A DNA stretch of 64,000 nucleotides. It comes from Ulva prolifera. Taxonomy: Eukaryota; Chlorophyta; Ulvophyceae; Ulvales; Ulvaceae. Below the pieces are notes generated by a model that saw only the letters and a list, made by a program, of their open reading frames with translations, was not told where the DNA came from and did not search any database. The DNA is taken from contig CM041201.1 in assembly GCA_023078555.1 (NCBI GenBank), positions 8,191,172-8,255,171 of the forward strand. The letters are read 5' to 3'. Positions 1 through 12,250 of the stretch are shown here, in pieces (position 1 is the stretch's first letter; each line of letters begins with the position of its first letter). Made by a program: the position numbers and the translations under genes.

Positions 1-3000
1 CTTGCCGGGCCGGGCTTGCATGCATGCATGCAGATCAGCCACTGGCACTGCTGGAGCCTAGCCCAGGACCTACAGGCGTCATATGACGCATGTGCCACTC
101 ATGTTTGTGATTGAAGATTATTTTCGACAGATATAGTAGTGTTAGATGTGCTCAAGAAGCTGAAATTCTACAGACCCATTTACCTGCTGTGGCGTCTGTA
201 CAGGGCAAGATTTGCAAAGTTGATGCATGTACATGCGCTCACTGCAGCTGCAGCCCTGACTGCTCAGGATCTCGAGACCAGGCTGAGCTCGAGACCAGCT
301 GAGCTTGACCGTCCAGTGTTTTTTGCCACTGTGGCATGGGCTGCCCACCTCCTGCCTTATCCTTGAAACACTCACAGCAGGACGTCCAGTACTGCTTGAA
401 GCATGATCACAGGACCAGAATCTCTCACCAAGCAGCGTTATCACTTATCATCAAATCTCAAGAATCTCGAGTCACAGCTTGCATGCATGCTCACCAGTCA
501 GCATATGATATCTCTAGCCCAGCAAGATGTATACATGAATTCTGCATCCCCTTTTGTGCCTTGCCCATTTGACATTTTGAATCAAGATTCGTACAGCACA
601 GCAGCACCTTCAGGATGTTCCATGGCAGTGCCTTTGAGTAGCTGCAGCACGAGCACACTTGGAACCTGCAACTGGATGTCTCTGTGGACCTAGACACATG
701 TGAATTTAAGATCTATGTAGTATATGTTATGACCTACCCACTTGATGGCTACCACTTGATCCTTGCACACAATTCAAGCTTAAGGCATTGTATACCCCAC
801 CCTGACACCATATGGGGTTGACACCTGACTGAGGCTGCCCTGGCCAGCCGGCTCAGGCTAGCAAATGGGTAAAGTAAATTAAATCTGAATTTACTGAGCT
901 GTATCCTATTGGACATTGACAACTCCGAATTAACAGGACCACCGAAGGGGTAAACCACCTGGAAACCCCCCTAGGCCTCAGACGACTGCACGCAACTCAC
1001 AGGGCCTCCTCCTGTGCTAAGCAAGGTGGTCACGTACGGCCGTTTCGATTCCCCAAAGCGCACGCAGACTCGAACCCACTCGAACCCACTCGAACCCACG
1101 ACCTCCTGAACGACCTCCTGAAACGGAGGGGGTAGCTTTTAATCCGTCCTCAACCCATTGGACCCATTGGGTGATCAAACTTCTGTTACAGTTGTTATTG
1201 GTCTGGCTTTCACATGTAGTCCCCCTCAGTCAGAGTTGCCAATGCCCTCTTGAGGACACAGCGAAGTGGATTCAGATTTGCTTAACTTGATTTCTATGTT
1301 ATCTCAGAGATACTCTGTGTTCCAAGCTTGATCCGGGGCAGTAATGCAAACACATTACTCGGTGCTGCTGGCGAGGGCGGCTTGAGGCAGCAGGCAACAG
1401 AGTTTGTGCTTAGTGAGCAGGCAGGCAAGGCTGCAGAACCCCTATATCACGCCAGCCCTGCTGTGGCAGGTCAGTGGTATGTCGCGCTCGCTGCGCTACG
1501 CCATACGCTATACCATGGCCACTATACCACGTCGCGACGTGCAAGGATTGTGCAAGGATCCAGTGGTGTAGCGGCCATGTCCCTGGATTGCCACACCTGC
1601 CACTGGCACGGCTGTGGCGCAAGGGGCAGATTTGTCAGTGTGGGAGGCCCCCCAAGCCACCTGTGGTATGGTGGACATGTCATGGAACTGTGGCGTCTAA
1701 ATGGCTGCAGTTGTAGAACCTTCGCACTCAGCTGCCCGAGCCTTGCATGCAATAGCTGCTCCGCCTCGCTTGTATGAAACCACCACTTGCTCAGTCACCT
1801 CCTGTTGTGTGTCTGAAAACATCTAATCTGCAGAGGTTTGTGCATCGGAACCCCAGCATTACTGCTACACTGAAGCATCCTGGTCATGCCATACTTGGCT
1901 GTGGCCAGTTTGCCATGAGCTATTGTGAGTGTCAGTGTAAGTGGCATCATCGACATGCCTGCTGGTCATTATTCATCACAGGACACTAAAATGATTGTCA
2001 GCCATGCCAATGCTCAAAGGCTCCTGGAATTCATCCATGGAAGTGCTCGAGCCAATTGCTCATCTGTGGTTCTCGCTATTCATCTTCACAGATGCAGATA
2101 ACTGGCGGTAAACTGTTTCGCATGGTGTCTAGTGTGGCTGGGTTTCTGGTGGACCCTGAGGAATAATTACGGGTGTCATCAGTCACCCTCAAGGCATGGG
2201 GAGGAGGCAGGGGGATGAGGCATGATCCTGTCTGGTCGTGGTGCATTAATGTGTCTCAGATCTGCCCTGCCTCAACTGCCACGGCTCTAGAGAGGACCAC
2301 ATGACAATGTGTTTTAGAAGTTTGGCATGTCTCTCAACTGGAGCCCAAACAACTGGTGCCCCGATGCCTTGTCTGGTCTCACCATCACAGCAGCCAGCAA
2401 GGCAGTGTTTCAAAAGGGATTCTTGTATGGTGTAAACCGTGGAAATGACCTGGTGCGGGTGAACTTGTGCATTCACATTGGAAGCAATTCACACTGTGCA
2501 GCATCGGCCACATGCTGGCAATTCCCATGCACGCAACCTCCTGTGTGATTCCGATTGATCTCCTGTGGGGTCCTGATCTAACATGGCCAGTCCTTTGATG
2601 GCCAGTTGTTGCATGTCAGGCAGCAGGTCACAAAGGGCAAGCTTGATCATCGATGGGCCTGGGAGCTGTTTGAGGCAGCCTGTGTTGCAGCAGGGGCCCT
2701 TCACAATGCATCACGTTGGCAAATGCAAGCGTGAGAAAACAATGCTGCCGACCAGCCAGAGCTCTGGCTGCAGCTCAGGCTGCAGAGCGGTGTAATAGAC
2801 ATTTGTGACGGCAGTCGATGAGAGAAAGATTGTGTGTAGATGTGTATATGTGTGCACGATTATGTTGACAGATTCGAAAGGTCATGGGCAACCTGGACCG
2901 AAACAGGACATTCCCATTGACCTTGCTAGAGAGAAGAGCGGAGACGTCAGTACAGCATACGGCACACCAGCAGTGACTACCTCCGGACCACCCGCGCCTG

Positions 3001-3810
3001 GTATGACTGCATAGACCCACGGGATATCCAGATGAACTGTGGACGTGCTGTGTCGCCCTCACGCTGCTCCTGTGTCTCCGTCTTGAACCTTGTCAGCATT
3101 GCTGCGTGCGTGCTACAGCTCATGCTGCCCGGAGGCAGTGGGCTGAGTGAGGCACGGAGTTTATTCACCTCATATTGCAGATGACATATAGCCTGCACAT
3201 TGGTGGGCTGTCGCTGACTGCACACCTGGCCAGTGGTGGCAGCTCGGAAACGGTCCAGCAGCAAGCATGTGCCGACGAATGGGCGCAAGAGAATGGGTTA
3301 AGCCGCCCGCCATCAAGCATAGTACGCAATCACTAGAAAAATCATAGCTAACGGTCATATGCTTGGCAGAGTGGAAGCGCCGCGCCCGGTCTCGGCCCAT
3401 CTGGCGCTCGAGCGCACGAACTGAGCGCGCTTGTCGAACAGCGATGCGCAGTGTGTGCATAGATTGTCGCATCTGCATGTTCAATTAGCATATGTGAGCG
3501 CCTGAGCATGTGCAAGATTTCTATAAGATTCCCCCGCCATGGGCGTTTGCCATGTGACGCGTGAGAAGCGCTCGCTGGGAGCAAGTGCTGCATGGTCTCC
3601 CGCATGTGAGGCTCGTGTCTCCAGCGAGGCGAGTTTTGGCTCGCCTGCCGTATGGACTACAGGCAGAACAACTTACAAAATCAGCTTCTAATCTTATCTA
3701 TCTCACCTCTGGGAATACATTCCGCAGGCTCAAGTCACTTGCCATGGCAGCACTGGCTTCAGAATTGACTCTTTGCTAGGCGTCGCTTGTGTCACTGCTA
3801 GCCTGAAAGC
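1..3810. other. Gene-poor region, no gene recognised
   Basis: I see no exon chain or protein family on either strand. Open frames here are short, have unremarkable composition and are not linked by the splice pattern used elsewhere in the window. The stretch holds one SINE copy (868-1172), a short tandem array of CGAACCCACT units near 1075-1105, and several TGCATGCATG runs. It may be intergenic DNA or old, decayed repeats. Confidence 0.5.
868..1172 (-). repeat. tRNA-derived SINE, copy 1
   Basis: Read on the minus strand it starts with the box-A-like GGGTCCAATGGGTTGAGGA, has a box-B-like GGTTCGA segment near 1080-1105 (here expanded by a short tandem duplication), then a unique body, and ends with a tail of GTAAA-like repeats at 868-880. 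The body matches copies at 37.85-38.09 kb and 38.80-39.06 kb over most of its length, including the segment encoding GTTGTCAATGTCCAATAGG. Confidence 0.75.
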
Positions 3811-6800
3811 ATGGTACACTTTGTGGGCGCAATGTTTCAGTCGCAGCGTGAGCTTGCCGCACCTTCGCGCACCAGGGTGTGTTTAAATTGTGCCAGTGAG
3901 ATCAAGCAGCGAGTCACCAACGCCGTCGTAGCTGGCATCGCCACAGCGTCCCTACTATGCCCGATTCAAGCAGATGCAGCCTCTCAACTGGAGTTTTCTC
4001 GGGACGTGCCACTGGTGTGCACACATCGACGGCCTGCATGCAGCTTACCTGCGTTTTGGCTCTGAGCAGCGCCCACGTCTGCCTGCAACGCGGCTATGAG
4101 CTCAATTTGTCCTTATGTAATTTGTTCTGTTCGCGGTTGCCGTGCAGACCAGTGTTGAATCTGTTCCAGCTGGGCATCCACAGCTAGCAGGGGATTCAGG
4201 GTGTCAGTATGTCTGTCCTTCCTGACCAACTTTGAACATGACAAGGAGTGACCATCCAGTTGGACCAGTCCAAGATCTTATCATCAACTAGGCGAGAATC
4301 AGTGTTGTCCCAGCTCTCCAGCCTGGAAAGGTGCGGAACAGACTTGCCTCCTCTCCACACTCTCCACCACAACAGCCGGCCACACAGCCCACCCTGTCCG
4401 CAGCCACTTGGTTTCGCCCATCCGCAGGATTCCACGGCCTTCACCTGGCTTTGGCAAGCCATCGCCATGCATCAAGTGTATCACTGCGAAAACATCAGCA
4501 TTGCTCTGAAATGCCACCATCCGCAACGGCGCCACTGCCTTCTCCGCTGTCTGTCGGGCACAGAGGCCTCTCAAGCTGTGCGGCAGCATGCACGCGAGAG
4601 CTCCAACAGAGACGGTTTGCAATGCCCGGTGGCCAAGCACAAAGCAGGGCTCACCATACTGACCTGGATTCGCAAGGCCACATGAGCACAACTGACCGCC
4701 ACAGAGCTCGCAAACCGTACAGCTGCTGGCCGTGAGTACTCGAACTCGAAGAGGCCCCACAGAGGTGGTCTGCGCAAACATGTTACTCGGGGCATCCGCA
4801 GCCGCCCAGCTGACACCCGCCCCAACACCAGTGTTGGGTCATCGGGCCCGATTACATAGAACAATTCCGAATATATAGGTCTAATTTCAGGATGGCCGCC
4901 CCGGAAATGCTGCAAAGCGACCCAACACTGCCCAGCACCATCATACAGCCAGCACGCACCGCACGTCCACCTCTTCTGTGTACACAACCGTTGTAGAAGC
5001 CCCGGCCGTCCAGCACACGCGCCCCGTGCTCCGGGCTGAGCCTATCTCGCGCACAAGTGCTCCGATGCTGCGCCCGGCCAGCCCCCCTCGTTCCAGCACG
5101 CACCGCCGAGCGCTTGCCGAGGCCCCTGCAACAGCCCATGCCCACCGTGCAGCGCGGCGCCGCGGCGCAGGCGCCGACAGAGCAGGCCGCATGCAGGGAC
5201 ACGGGGTACCGCGTGCGGGTGCTGACGAAGGAGCGGTACACCGTCGGGGACATGGACGCGGCGCGCCGGGAGTGGGCCGTCGACAAGAACACCGTCATCC
5301 TCGTCTTTGACCCCTCCGCCCCCAACATCTTCGGCTACGGTGCGCACCCGCCAGCGACCCGGCGCGGGGGCGGCCGCTATGCCGCTGCGGCTCTGCACAT
5401 CGTGGCGTGGAAGGATCGGGTGGCGCAGCGTTTACATCACTAAATTGCCACACACCCCCGCATCCGGCCACGCCGGGGTAGGGTGCATGCAGCGGAAGCT
5501 TCTGCAGCATGCGTGCCGTCAGTGCACTTTCCGGGACCATTGATTGTGAACAGCTGTGATCTGAGCCGCTGCTCGGTGCCCATGACCTCCTGTGGCTCCA
5601 CGTGAGCTGCGTTCGGGCGCCGTGTTCTGGGGCGAGGGCGGCGGGTGAGGGATGCGCGCGTGCTGAGCTTGCCGTGCTGTGCGTGCTGTGGGTGACGCGC
5701 CGTGGCGTGCGTGCAGACTACATCGGAGACAACATACTCCTCGGGCCGCTGCGGCGGCCGTTCTGGATCGAGCTGCAGTCGCGCTTCGGCAACATGTTCT
5801 ACGTGCGCGAGCAGGTGCGCCGCGTGCTGTGCGTGCTGCGCCATGCGGGCTGTTTGGCAAATCTCCTCTGCTGCGCCTGCGGTGATGGATCCGCCTGCCG
5901 TGCTGCTGTGTCGCTCGGCCTCGTGCGGTGCGGCAATGCATAGCCGTCTCACGGAGGATACCTATGCATGCGGTGTGGCAATGCACCCACTGGCATTCCG
6001 CTGCGTGCTTGCCGCATCCTGCGCACCTGCAGCCAGCTCGCGCTGTGCATGCTGTGGCCCCGGAGCAGGCAAACGCAGGCGGCCGCGACCGGCCGTGTGT
6101 GCTGTGTGCTGCCGGGGCAGTCGAGGGCCATTCTGACGGGTTCAGTCCAGTATGTTTCAGCCGCTCGCTGGTGCAGGGGGAAGGGAACGCGGTGCTAGCG
6201 GTCGTGGAGGCCGTGGACGGCTGCCTCCGCCAGGGTGCGCACCCCCTTGCCGCAGCAGCACCTGCCCATGCATGCAGACTTGCAACCGGGCGAGCGAGAG
6301 CCGGCGGTGTCCTGCAGCACCGGCCCGGCCTCGCACAGCACCCATGCCGCACAGCACGCACCGCCACCCCTGCCGACATTGCCGGCTGGTGTACGCGACC
6401 ATACCCATGCGTGACGCGTTCGTGCCATCGGAAGCGTGACAACTTGCGGTGCTCGACACCGGACCGTCCTCACGTGCTGGCCGTGCCCATCACACCGGAC
6501 GCTCGGCAAATGTTGCGCGCGTGCGCATGTGTGAACGTTGTCGCGCGTGGACACGCCTGGAACGAGAGGGGAGGGGCCGCAGCGTGCGCATGCATGCATG
6601 CAGGGGGCTGCCAGAGGGTGCCGGGCCTGCCGGAGGAGCAGTACTACTTCACGCTGCTGCTCTCCGTCGTCGGCGGCGTCCTCTGCGGCTTCTCCTTCCG
6701 CCTCGAGCCCAACGAGACCCTGAGCCGCCGCTGGTTCTGGCCCCTTCTCCTGTCACCCCTGTGCGCCCCCCTTTTTCCACTTGCCGCTCACTGCGCGGCG

Positions 6801-7311
6801 CCCGGCATTGTCTTCACTGAGCAACGCACGATGCTCCCGTGCTCCAGCGCGAGTGTGTGCTGCGTGTATGTGGGGTTGCATGACCGCCTGCCCGGGTCAA
6901 GCACGTCACAGGCATCCGGAGGCTTGTCTGCGCTGCTCCGTTGCAGCTGATTGATCGCAACTTGGTTGACCCATGTCTGATTGCGCGGCACAAGCCCGTC
7001 TGCCGTGACTGTGGCCAGCGCGCGCTACATGCATGCCTTGCATGCAACCGCCCCGCGCGGGGTACCTACGTATCCCAAGCACGCCGCCACGCCGCCGACT
7101 CTGCCGAGCACTGTGCTGTGTGCTGCATGCCGTGATGCCGTGCTGTGTGGTGTGCAGGTGGGGCACGATCTTCGTGAACTTTGGCCTCGGGCCGGTGATC
7201 AGCCGCACGGACGAGTGGCAGCCGGTGGCGCAGAACTGCGCGGCCTTCCTCGCCGCCGCCGTGCTCTTCAAGCCCAACCCCATCTTCTACAAGGAGGACA
7301 AGGAGTCCTAG
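3811..7311 (+). CDS. Plastid TPM-domain protein (thylakoid lumen 15 kDa-like) with C-terminal membrane segments
   Basis: Exon chain: N-terminal exon from ATG 3811 to about 4005-4016, about 4246-4330, 5197-5339, 5717-5814, 6615-6760, 7158-7311 (TAG). The last five join in frame with GT-AG signals, mostly GTGCGC donors; the junction between the first two exons is not resolved. The first exon encodes a likely thylakoid targeting peptide: a basic start, then a hydrophobic stretch (AVVAGIATASLLC) ending in ADA before the mature part. The next exons give LERDTGYRVRVL, TVILVFDPSAPNIFGY and RRPFWIELQSRFGNMFYVRE, the pattern of the TPM family seen in plant thylakoid lumen 15.0 kDa protein. The last two exons add hydrophobic stretches (YYFTLLLSVVGGVLCGF and WGTIFVNFGLGPVIS), so this form may be membrane-anchored. 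Exact function is unknown; TPM relatives act in photosystem repair or as phosphatase-like folds. Confidence 0.75.
4829..4930. mobile_element. hAT-like MITE, copy M1
   Basis: 102-bp element with terminal inverted repeats CAGTGTTGGGTC and GACCCAACACTG. It is flanked by an imperfect 8-bp direct repeat, CCCAACAC (4821-4828) and CCCAGCAC (4931-4938). It lies inside an intron of the TPM-domain gene, between the exons ending at 4330 and starting at 5197. The interior (GGGCCCGAT, CATAGAACAATTCC) matches the other copies. An 8-bp duplication is typical of the hAT superfamily. It has no coding capacity. Confidence 0.85.
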
Positions 7312-8282
7312 GCGGCCGCCTGCTGTGGGGGCCGTGGCTGTCCTGCCGAGAGCCAGGTGGCCTGGGACCGGGCTGACTCTGCTGTCGGAGTTGCTGAGCG
7401 ACTTATGAGAAGTACGTGTGATGTGCTGACGCGTCGCTGCATGGTACAACACCGAGACGGAGCACGCAGCTGCACGCTGCGGGTGGGTGGTGTGGGCGCT
7501 AGTGGTCGTGGCTGCGGATTCGCATGATTGTCCGTCCACATGTTCTGCAAGCGGGGCAAGAAGCTGTAGCTGCAGCAGACTGTGCTGGCTGATCTGCGCT
7601 CCGCAACCGCATCCGCTCGGGTGCTGCACCGGTGTCATGTGCTGCTGCTGGGCAGGCGCAGCACGGTTCTGTTTGTTGCAGCTGGGCGCAGTGTAACAGT
7701 TCTCGGGCGTAGTGTAACAGTTCTCGGGCGCACATGCACGCACTCTCAGCGCAGCTGTGCAACGCACGTATCCAGTTACAAAGCACAATGCAAGCGGCAC
7801 AGCAGAGGTGTGCCTTGGTAGCAACATCCGGCACATATCAACACAGGTGCAGACCAGGAGCATCGGCGGGTGTGTGAGACACGGACAGGGCAGGCACCAT
7901 GCCGTGCTCGAGTAGATGCACATGGGCAAGCATCAACGGCCAAACACACACCATCGTGGCAGCCCACACAGCACAGCACAGCACAGCACAGCGCGCCCCT
8001 ATAATCACCCGCCATGCACACCAGCGCTAACATGCATTCTACTCCAGTGCCCTACGGCGGCCAAATTGGCGAGGACTCCAATGTTCTCTTATTAATAATC
8101 ACAGACGGTGTTCTAGCGTGCATCATCCGCTATCTCGGCACACGTGCACCCTAGCATACAGCTGTCGCTCCTGCTACATGTGTCCTCAGTAGGTCACGGG
8201 CTTGGCCGTCCCTGTTCACAGCAGGGAGCATGCAGCACAGCAGGGACATGTTCCTGCACAGCACAGCCGCTAGGCCTGGAAG

Positions 8283-8315
<33 letters not shown>

Positions 8316-8594
8316 TGATGCGCAGCACAGTTGCAGGATGAGTATCGTCCACCAGGTTCACAAGCAAGCGGCAGCACACGTGAGCGATCCGCACAGTCAC
8401 GCGGCGTCTGCCCCCCCGCGCTCTGGAGGCTGCTCTCGGCTACAGGACTGCGACGGCATGGTTTCCTAGCCACCGGCGGTGAATCATCAGGTAAAATAAT
8501 TTTTTTCGCAGAGCCTGGTCACTACAACAGAAGAACTTGTGTTTCACTGTCGCAAGCCAGGGGCCCCAGGCACACGCAGTCTGCCCGAGGCGGC
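7312..8594. other. Intergenic region between convergent genes
   Basis: Convergent 3' flanks of the TPM-domain gene (+) and the unidentified gene ending at 8595 (-). It contains a direct repeat near 7690-7730 (two copies of AGTGTAACAGTTCTCGGGCG), short GCACA repeats near 7970-7990, and a 29-G run at 8287-8315. I see no gene. Confidence 0.6.
8287..8315. repeat. G homopolymer, 29 bp
   Basis: An uninterrupted G run in the 3' flank of the gene ending at 8595. Runs of similar length occur at 12219-12250, 14565-14589, 15552-15573, 15849-15866 and 17279-17305. C runs occur at 17740-17756 and 61804-61837. Confidence 0.95.
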
Positions 8595-11500
8595 CTACGC
8601 CGCCGTGGCCTCCTCCCGTAGTGTCCCAGAATCCTGCGCGGCGTCGGCCGCGACGTGTGTCACATCCGCCGCCTCGCGCCCGCGTGCTGCGTGCTCCGCC
8701 TTGTCCTTGTAGATCCCCACAGCGTCGAGCTGCTCCGCGACGCGGCGCAGGTCCCCCCGGCAGAGCTCCAGGGTCTGGAAGGGCGTGACCGGAGGGGTGC
8801 ACGCCGAGACGCGGCGGATCGCGTCATGCATGCTTGTCGGCTCGTGCACGACGTCGCACGGCGTGCGCAGCATGGCGTGCTTCACCTGGTCGGCGAGCGA
8901 GGCGCGCGTCTCCTGCCCCTCACCCTCCCACGCATCCTGTATCTCCTGCAGCATGCACACCCCGCCGTGAGTGTGCGCGGATCGAGGGCGGCGCGCAGTT
9001 CGTGATGAAGACGCAGCCGGGCTGGGCGGCCGCAGCTCACACAGCACACACGCGCACACGAGTCGTACGATCGCCGTGTGGCGTGCCGCAGGAGGGGGTG
9101 GCGGCGCACTTTGTACATCTTGCTCATCATCGTCTCAGCCTGGCCGGCAAGCAGGCACGGGAACAGGGTGACGGGCTCCTGCATCGCGGCCTGCACGATC
9201 GCGACGGAGTCGTGGCACACGCCGAGGTACCCGTAGCCACCTGCATGCATGCCTGCCGCTGATGGCGCCGCTCCTCAGAGACCACACCGCGCGCAAAACC
9301 CCCTCACATGGTACAGAGCACGCCGTTGCACTCGCGCGGCGCCACGCCGTAGTGCAGTCCAACTAAGACAACATATATATGCAAAACAAAATACGGAAAT
9401 AAGCGCCGATGACGGCAATGTGGCGTCTATGTCGAGACATGTGGGCGGGGGGCACGGACCATTGGGGAGGTCAAGCTGGTCGGCAGTGCGGTTGGTGGCC
9501 GACGCGACCATCGACGCCGCCTCGGCCGCCGCCGCGTACTCCGCCGAGGTGCTCCACGAGCTGTGCTTCAGCTCCATCGCCTCGCTGTTGTTCCACGGCT
9601 GCACAGGCTCTCTCCCTGCAGCCACCCGCCCCGCCTCAGGCGGCGCCGTGGATGCATGACAGTGCCTCGCTCATGGGCGCACGTGCCGTCGCGCTTCATG
9701 CGTCGCCGATCCATGTGCACAACACCACGCCGGCCCGGACCGGGCCGCGGGATCTGTGCCGTCAAAACGCCAGCTGTGCTGTGGGACCTGGGCGGCTTCG
9801 TGTGGGTGGCTACAGGTGCTGCGCCACCTCCGCCCCTGCTGCCGCCAGTCGCCCACATCCTGCCACCACTCCGCAGCCGCCACAGACGCACCGGCGCCGC
9901 GGTCGCGGATTGTGCCTTCATGCATGCGCTCGATACGCATACATGGGCGCTTGAGAATATGATGCGTATGGGCAAGTGACAGGGTGACGCAGGTGCGGAG
10001 GGGGGCGCGCCAGCATGCCACCCGGTGAAGCCCTCGATGCCCTGGTAGAAGCTGATGCGGAAGGAGAAGGTCGGCGCGGAGACGCGCAGCATCATCTCCG
10101 CATGCGGCATCAGCGTCGTGATCTCCTTCGTCCCGGAGCTCTCCGCCACGCCGTCGAGCATCGTGATGCCCGTGCGGATCGGGAGCACGAACGGCAGCTG
10201 CAGCCACTCGCCCTCCTGCTCCAGCGCAAACCCTGCACCGCGCTGTGCGTGCTGTGAGGTGCTGTACGCGCTGTGCTGCGCTGCGTGCTGTGCTGCGCGT
10301 GCTGTGATGTATGTGCTGTGCTGCAGCTGCGTCTGTAATCTGCGCAAACGGTCGCCCATTTGCGCATGTGCGGCCAGCACGCAGCACGCAGCACGCAGGG
10401 GTGGCCTCTCGGGTATGCTGGCTCAGGGCCGCGCCCAGAGCGTGGGCAGGTGTGCGATGTGGCTGTGGTGCGCCTGCATGGCCTCTGCGGCCGCACCTTT
10501 GCCGAAGCTGGTGACGCGGGTGACGATGCCCATGTCGATGGAGGCACCCATGTCACTCTGCATCGCGGAGATGAGGGCGCCCGGGGTCGTGATGTCGGGG
10601 CCCCCGCGGCTGACGCGCACGGTCGTCGTCTTGCCGCGGAACTCCCCCGGCCGCCAGGCGTCTGGCATCGTGTTGGCAGACAGGCGGTTCAGCAGAATCG
10701 CAACCACGAGGCCGCATTGCGCCTACACGCACAACGGATCCCTGCGTCAGATCAGGGCCCCCCTCGCGCCTTCCTCAAAATGCAACTGAGCAGGGTGCGT
10801 GAAGGGAGGGCTCGGTCGACGGGCGGGCGCACGCATCGGGCGCGAGAACATGCACCTGGCCACTGGCCCACATGCGTGAGAGCCGGCCAGAGGCATGGGC
10901 AGCCCCTGTTTGGGCATGCTGCAGCTGAGTAAAGGCTGTCCCAGTTGGACCAGACGAACCAAGCACCCAGCATGGTGTACGCCGCCTGAACCGCAGTATG
11001 CGGAGGCTTGGCTAGCCGTCCCGAACCGTGCGCCAGGTGTGTTGCATCACCACTCACGATGCCCCGCATCCCACCCACCCACTCACCCCTCATATCTCGA
11101 GCGCTGAGCGGGCGTGAGGCACGCACACACCCAGTGTGCGTTACCGAACACGTACCTGGAAGTCATTGGTGGTGTAGGGTAGGCCGACGTGTGCGCCCGC
11201 GACGCCGGGCAGCAGCCGGGGCCCCTCCGGCGCCGGCACTAGGGCCGGCGCCGCGTCAGGGTCGAGGCCCTCCAGCAACCGTGGCAGCTCCTCCTCCAGC
11301 ACAAACGGCTCCGGGAAGTCCTCCCGCAGGACCGGCGGCAGCTCGCGGTCGCCGCGGAGGTACTTCACGACGCACTCCTCGGCAGGCGCGAGGGTGTGCT
11401 TGTTCGCAGTGACGAGGTTAACCAGCTCCCCTGCACGGCATCACGCCTGTGGACCATGGCCATGCATCGTCTGTGATCAGCAGTACCGGCGCCTCATGGT

Positions 11501-12217
11501 GCGAGCACAGCAGCAGCGCATTGTTCTGTCTGGGCCTGAACAGTGAGCACGCTCGCCAATCGATGGCTGCAGCATGCATGCTGATAGCTCTCATGCATGC
11601 CGCCTGCACCGGCGCACTCAGCGCCACGTCCGGCACAACATCCCAGCAGGCGAGCCGCGTTTGCAGCCCACGCCGACGTCAGGGGCTGCGGCGACCGGAA
11701 GGACGGTGCGTAGCCGCTGCCGCACCCACCCGCAGCATGCATGCGCGGTGATTGCAGGATGGGCCAGCGAGACGCAGCGCATGCAGCCTACACGATGGCA
11801 CGAGGCTACCGGACGCTGTGCGTCCGCGGGACAAAAACAAACGCGCGAGATCTGTATGCGCTGCGTCGGTTGACAAGGGGGTGGGGGCTGCGCACCGATC
11901 GCGTACAGGTGATGGGGGCTGAGCGAGTCCCGCAGCAGGGCGTACGCGGTGTCGGAGCCGCCGATCGCCGCGAGCGGGTCGGTGCTGTCGGACTGCTCCC
12001 TGTGCTTGATGACGAGGGTGGTGAGGGGCAGCAGGAAGTTGAGGCCGAGGTGCACGAGGGCGGTGTTCGCGGCGCGCTGCCAGTTGAAGCTGCCGGGCAC
12101 CTTGAGCGCGGCCGCGTAGTCTGCGGCGCTGACCATCTTGACGCTGTTGAACGGCTCGAGCTTGATGTTCTCGGCGTGCAGCTTCATGAACCTGCACGGC
12201 GCGGGCGTGAGGGGGGG

Positions 12218-12250
<33 letters not shown>

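Noticed and set aside
5519-6950. Long open frames on both strands over the TPM gene introns
   Set aside because: They overlap real exons in other frames and are Cys/His/Arg-rich without any family pattern.
5138-7311. Derlin-like rhomboid pseudoprotease
   Set aside because: The hydrophobic segments first suggested it, but upstream exons give a clear TPM-domain pattern and no Derlin motif is present.
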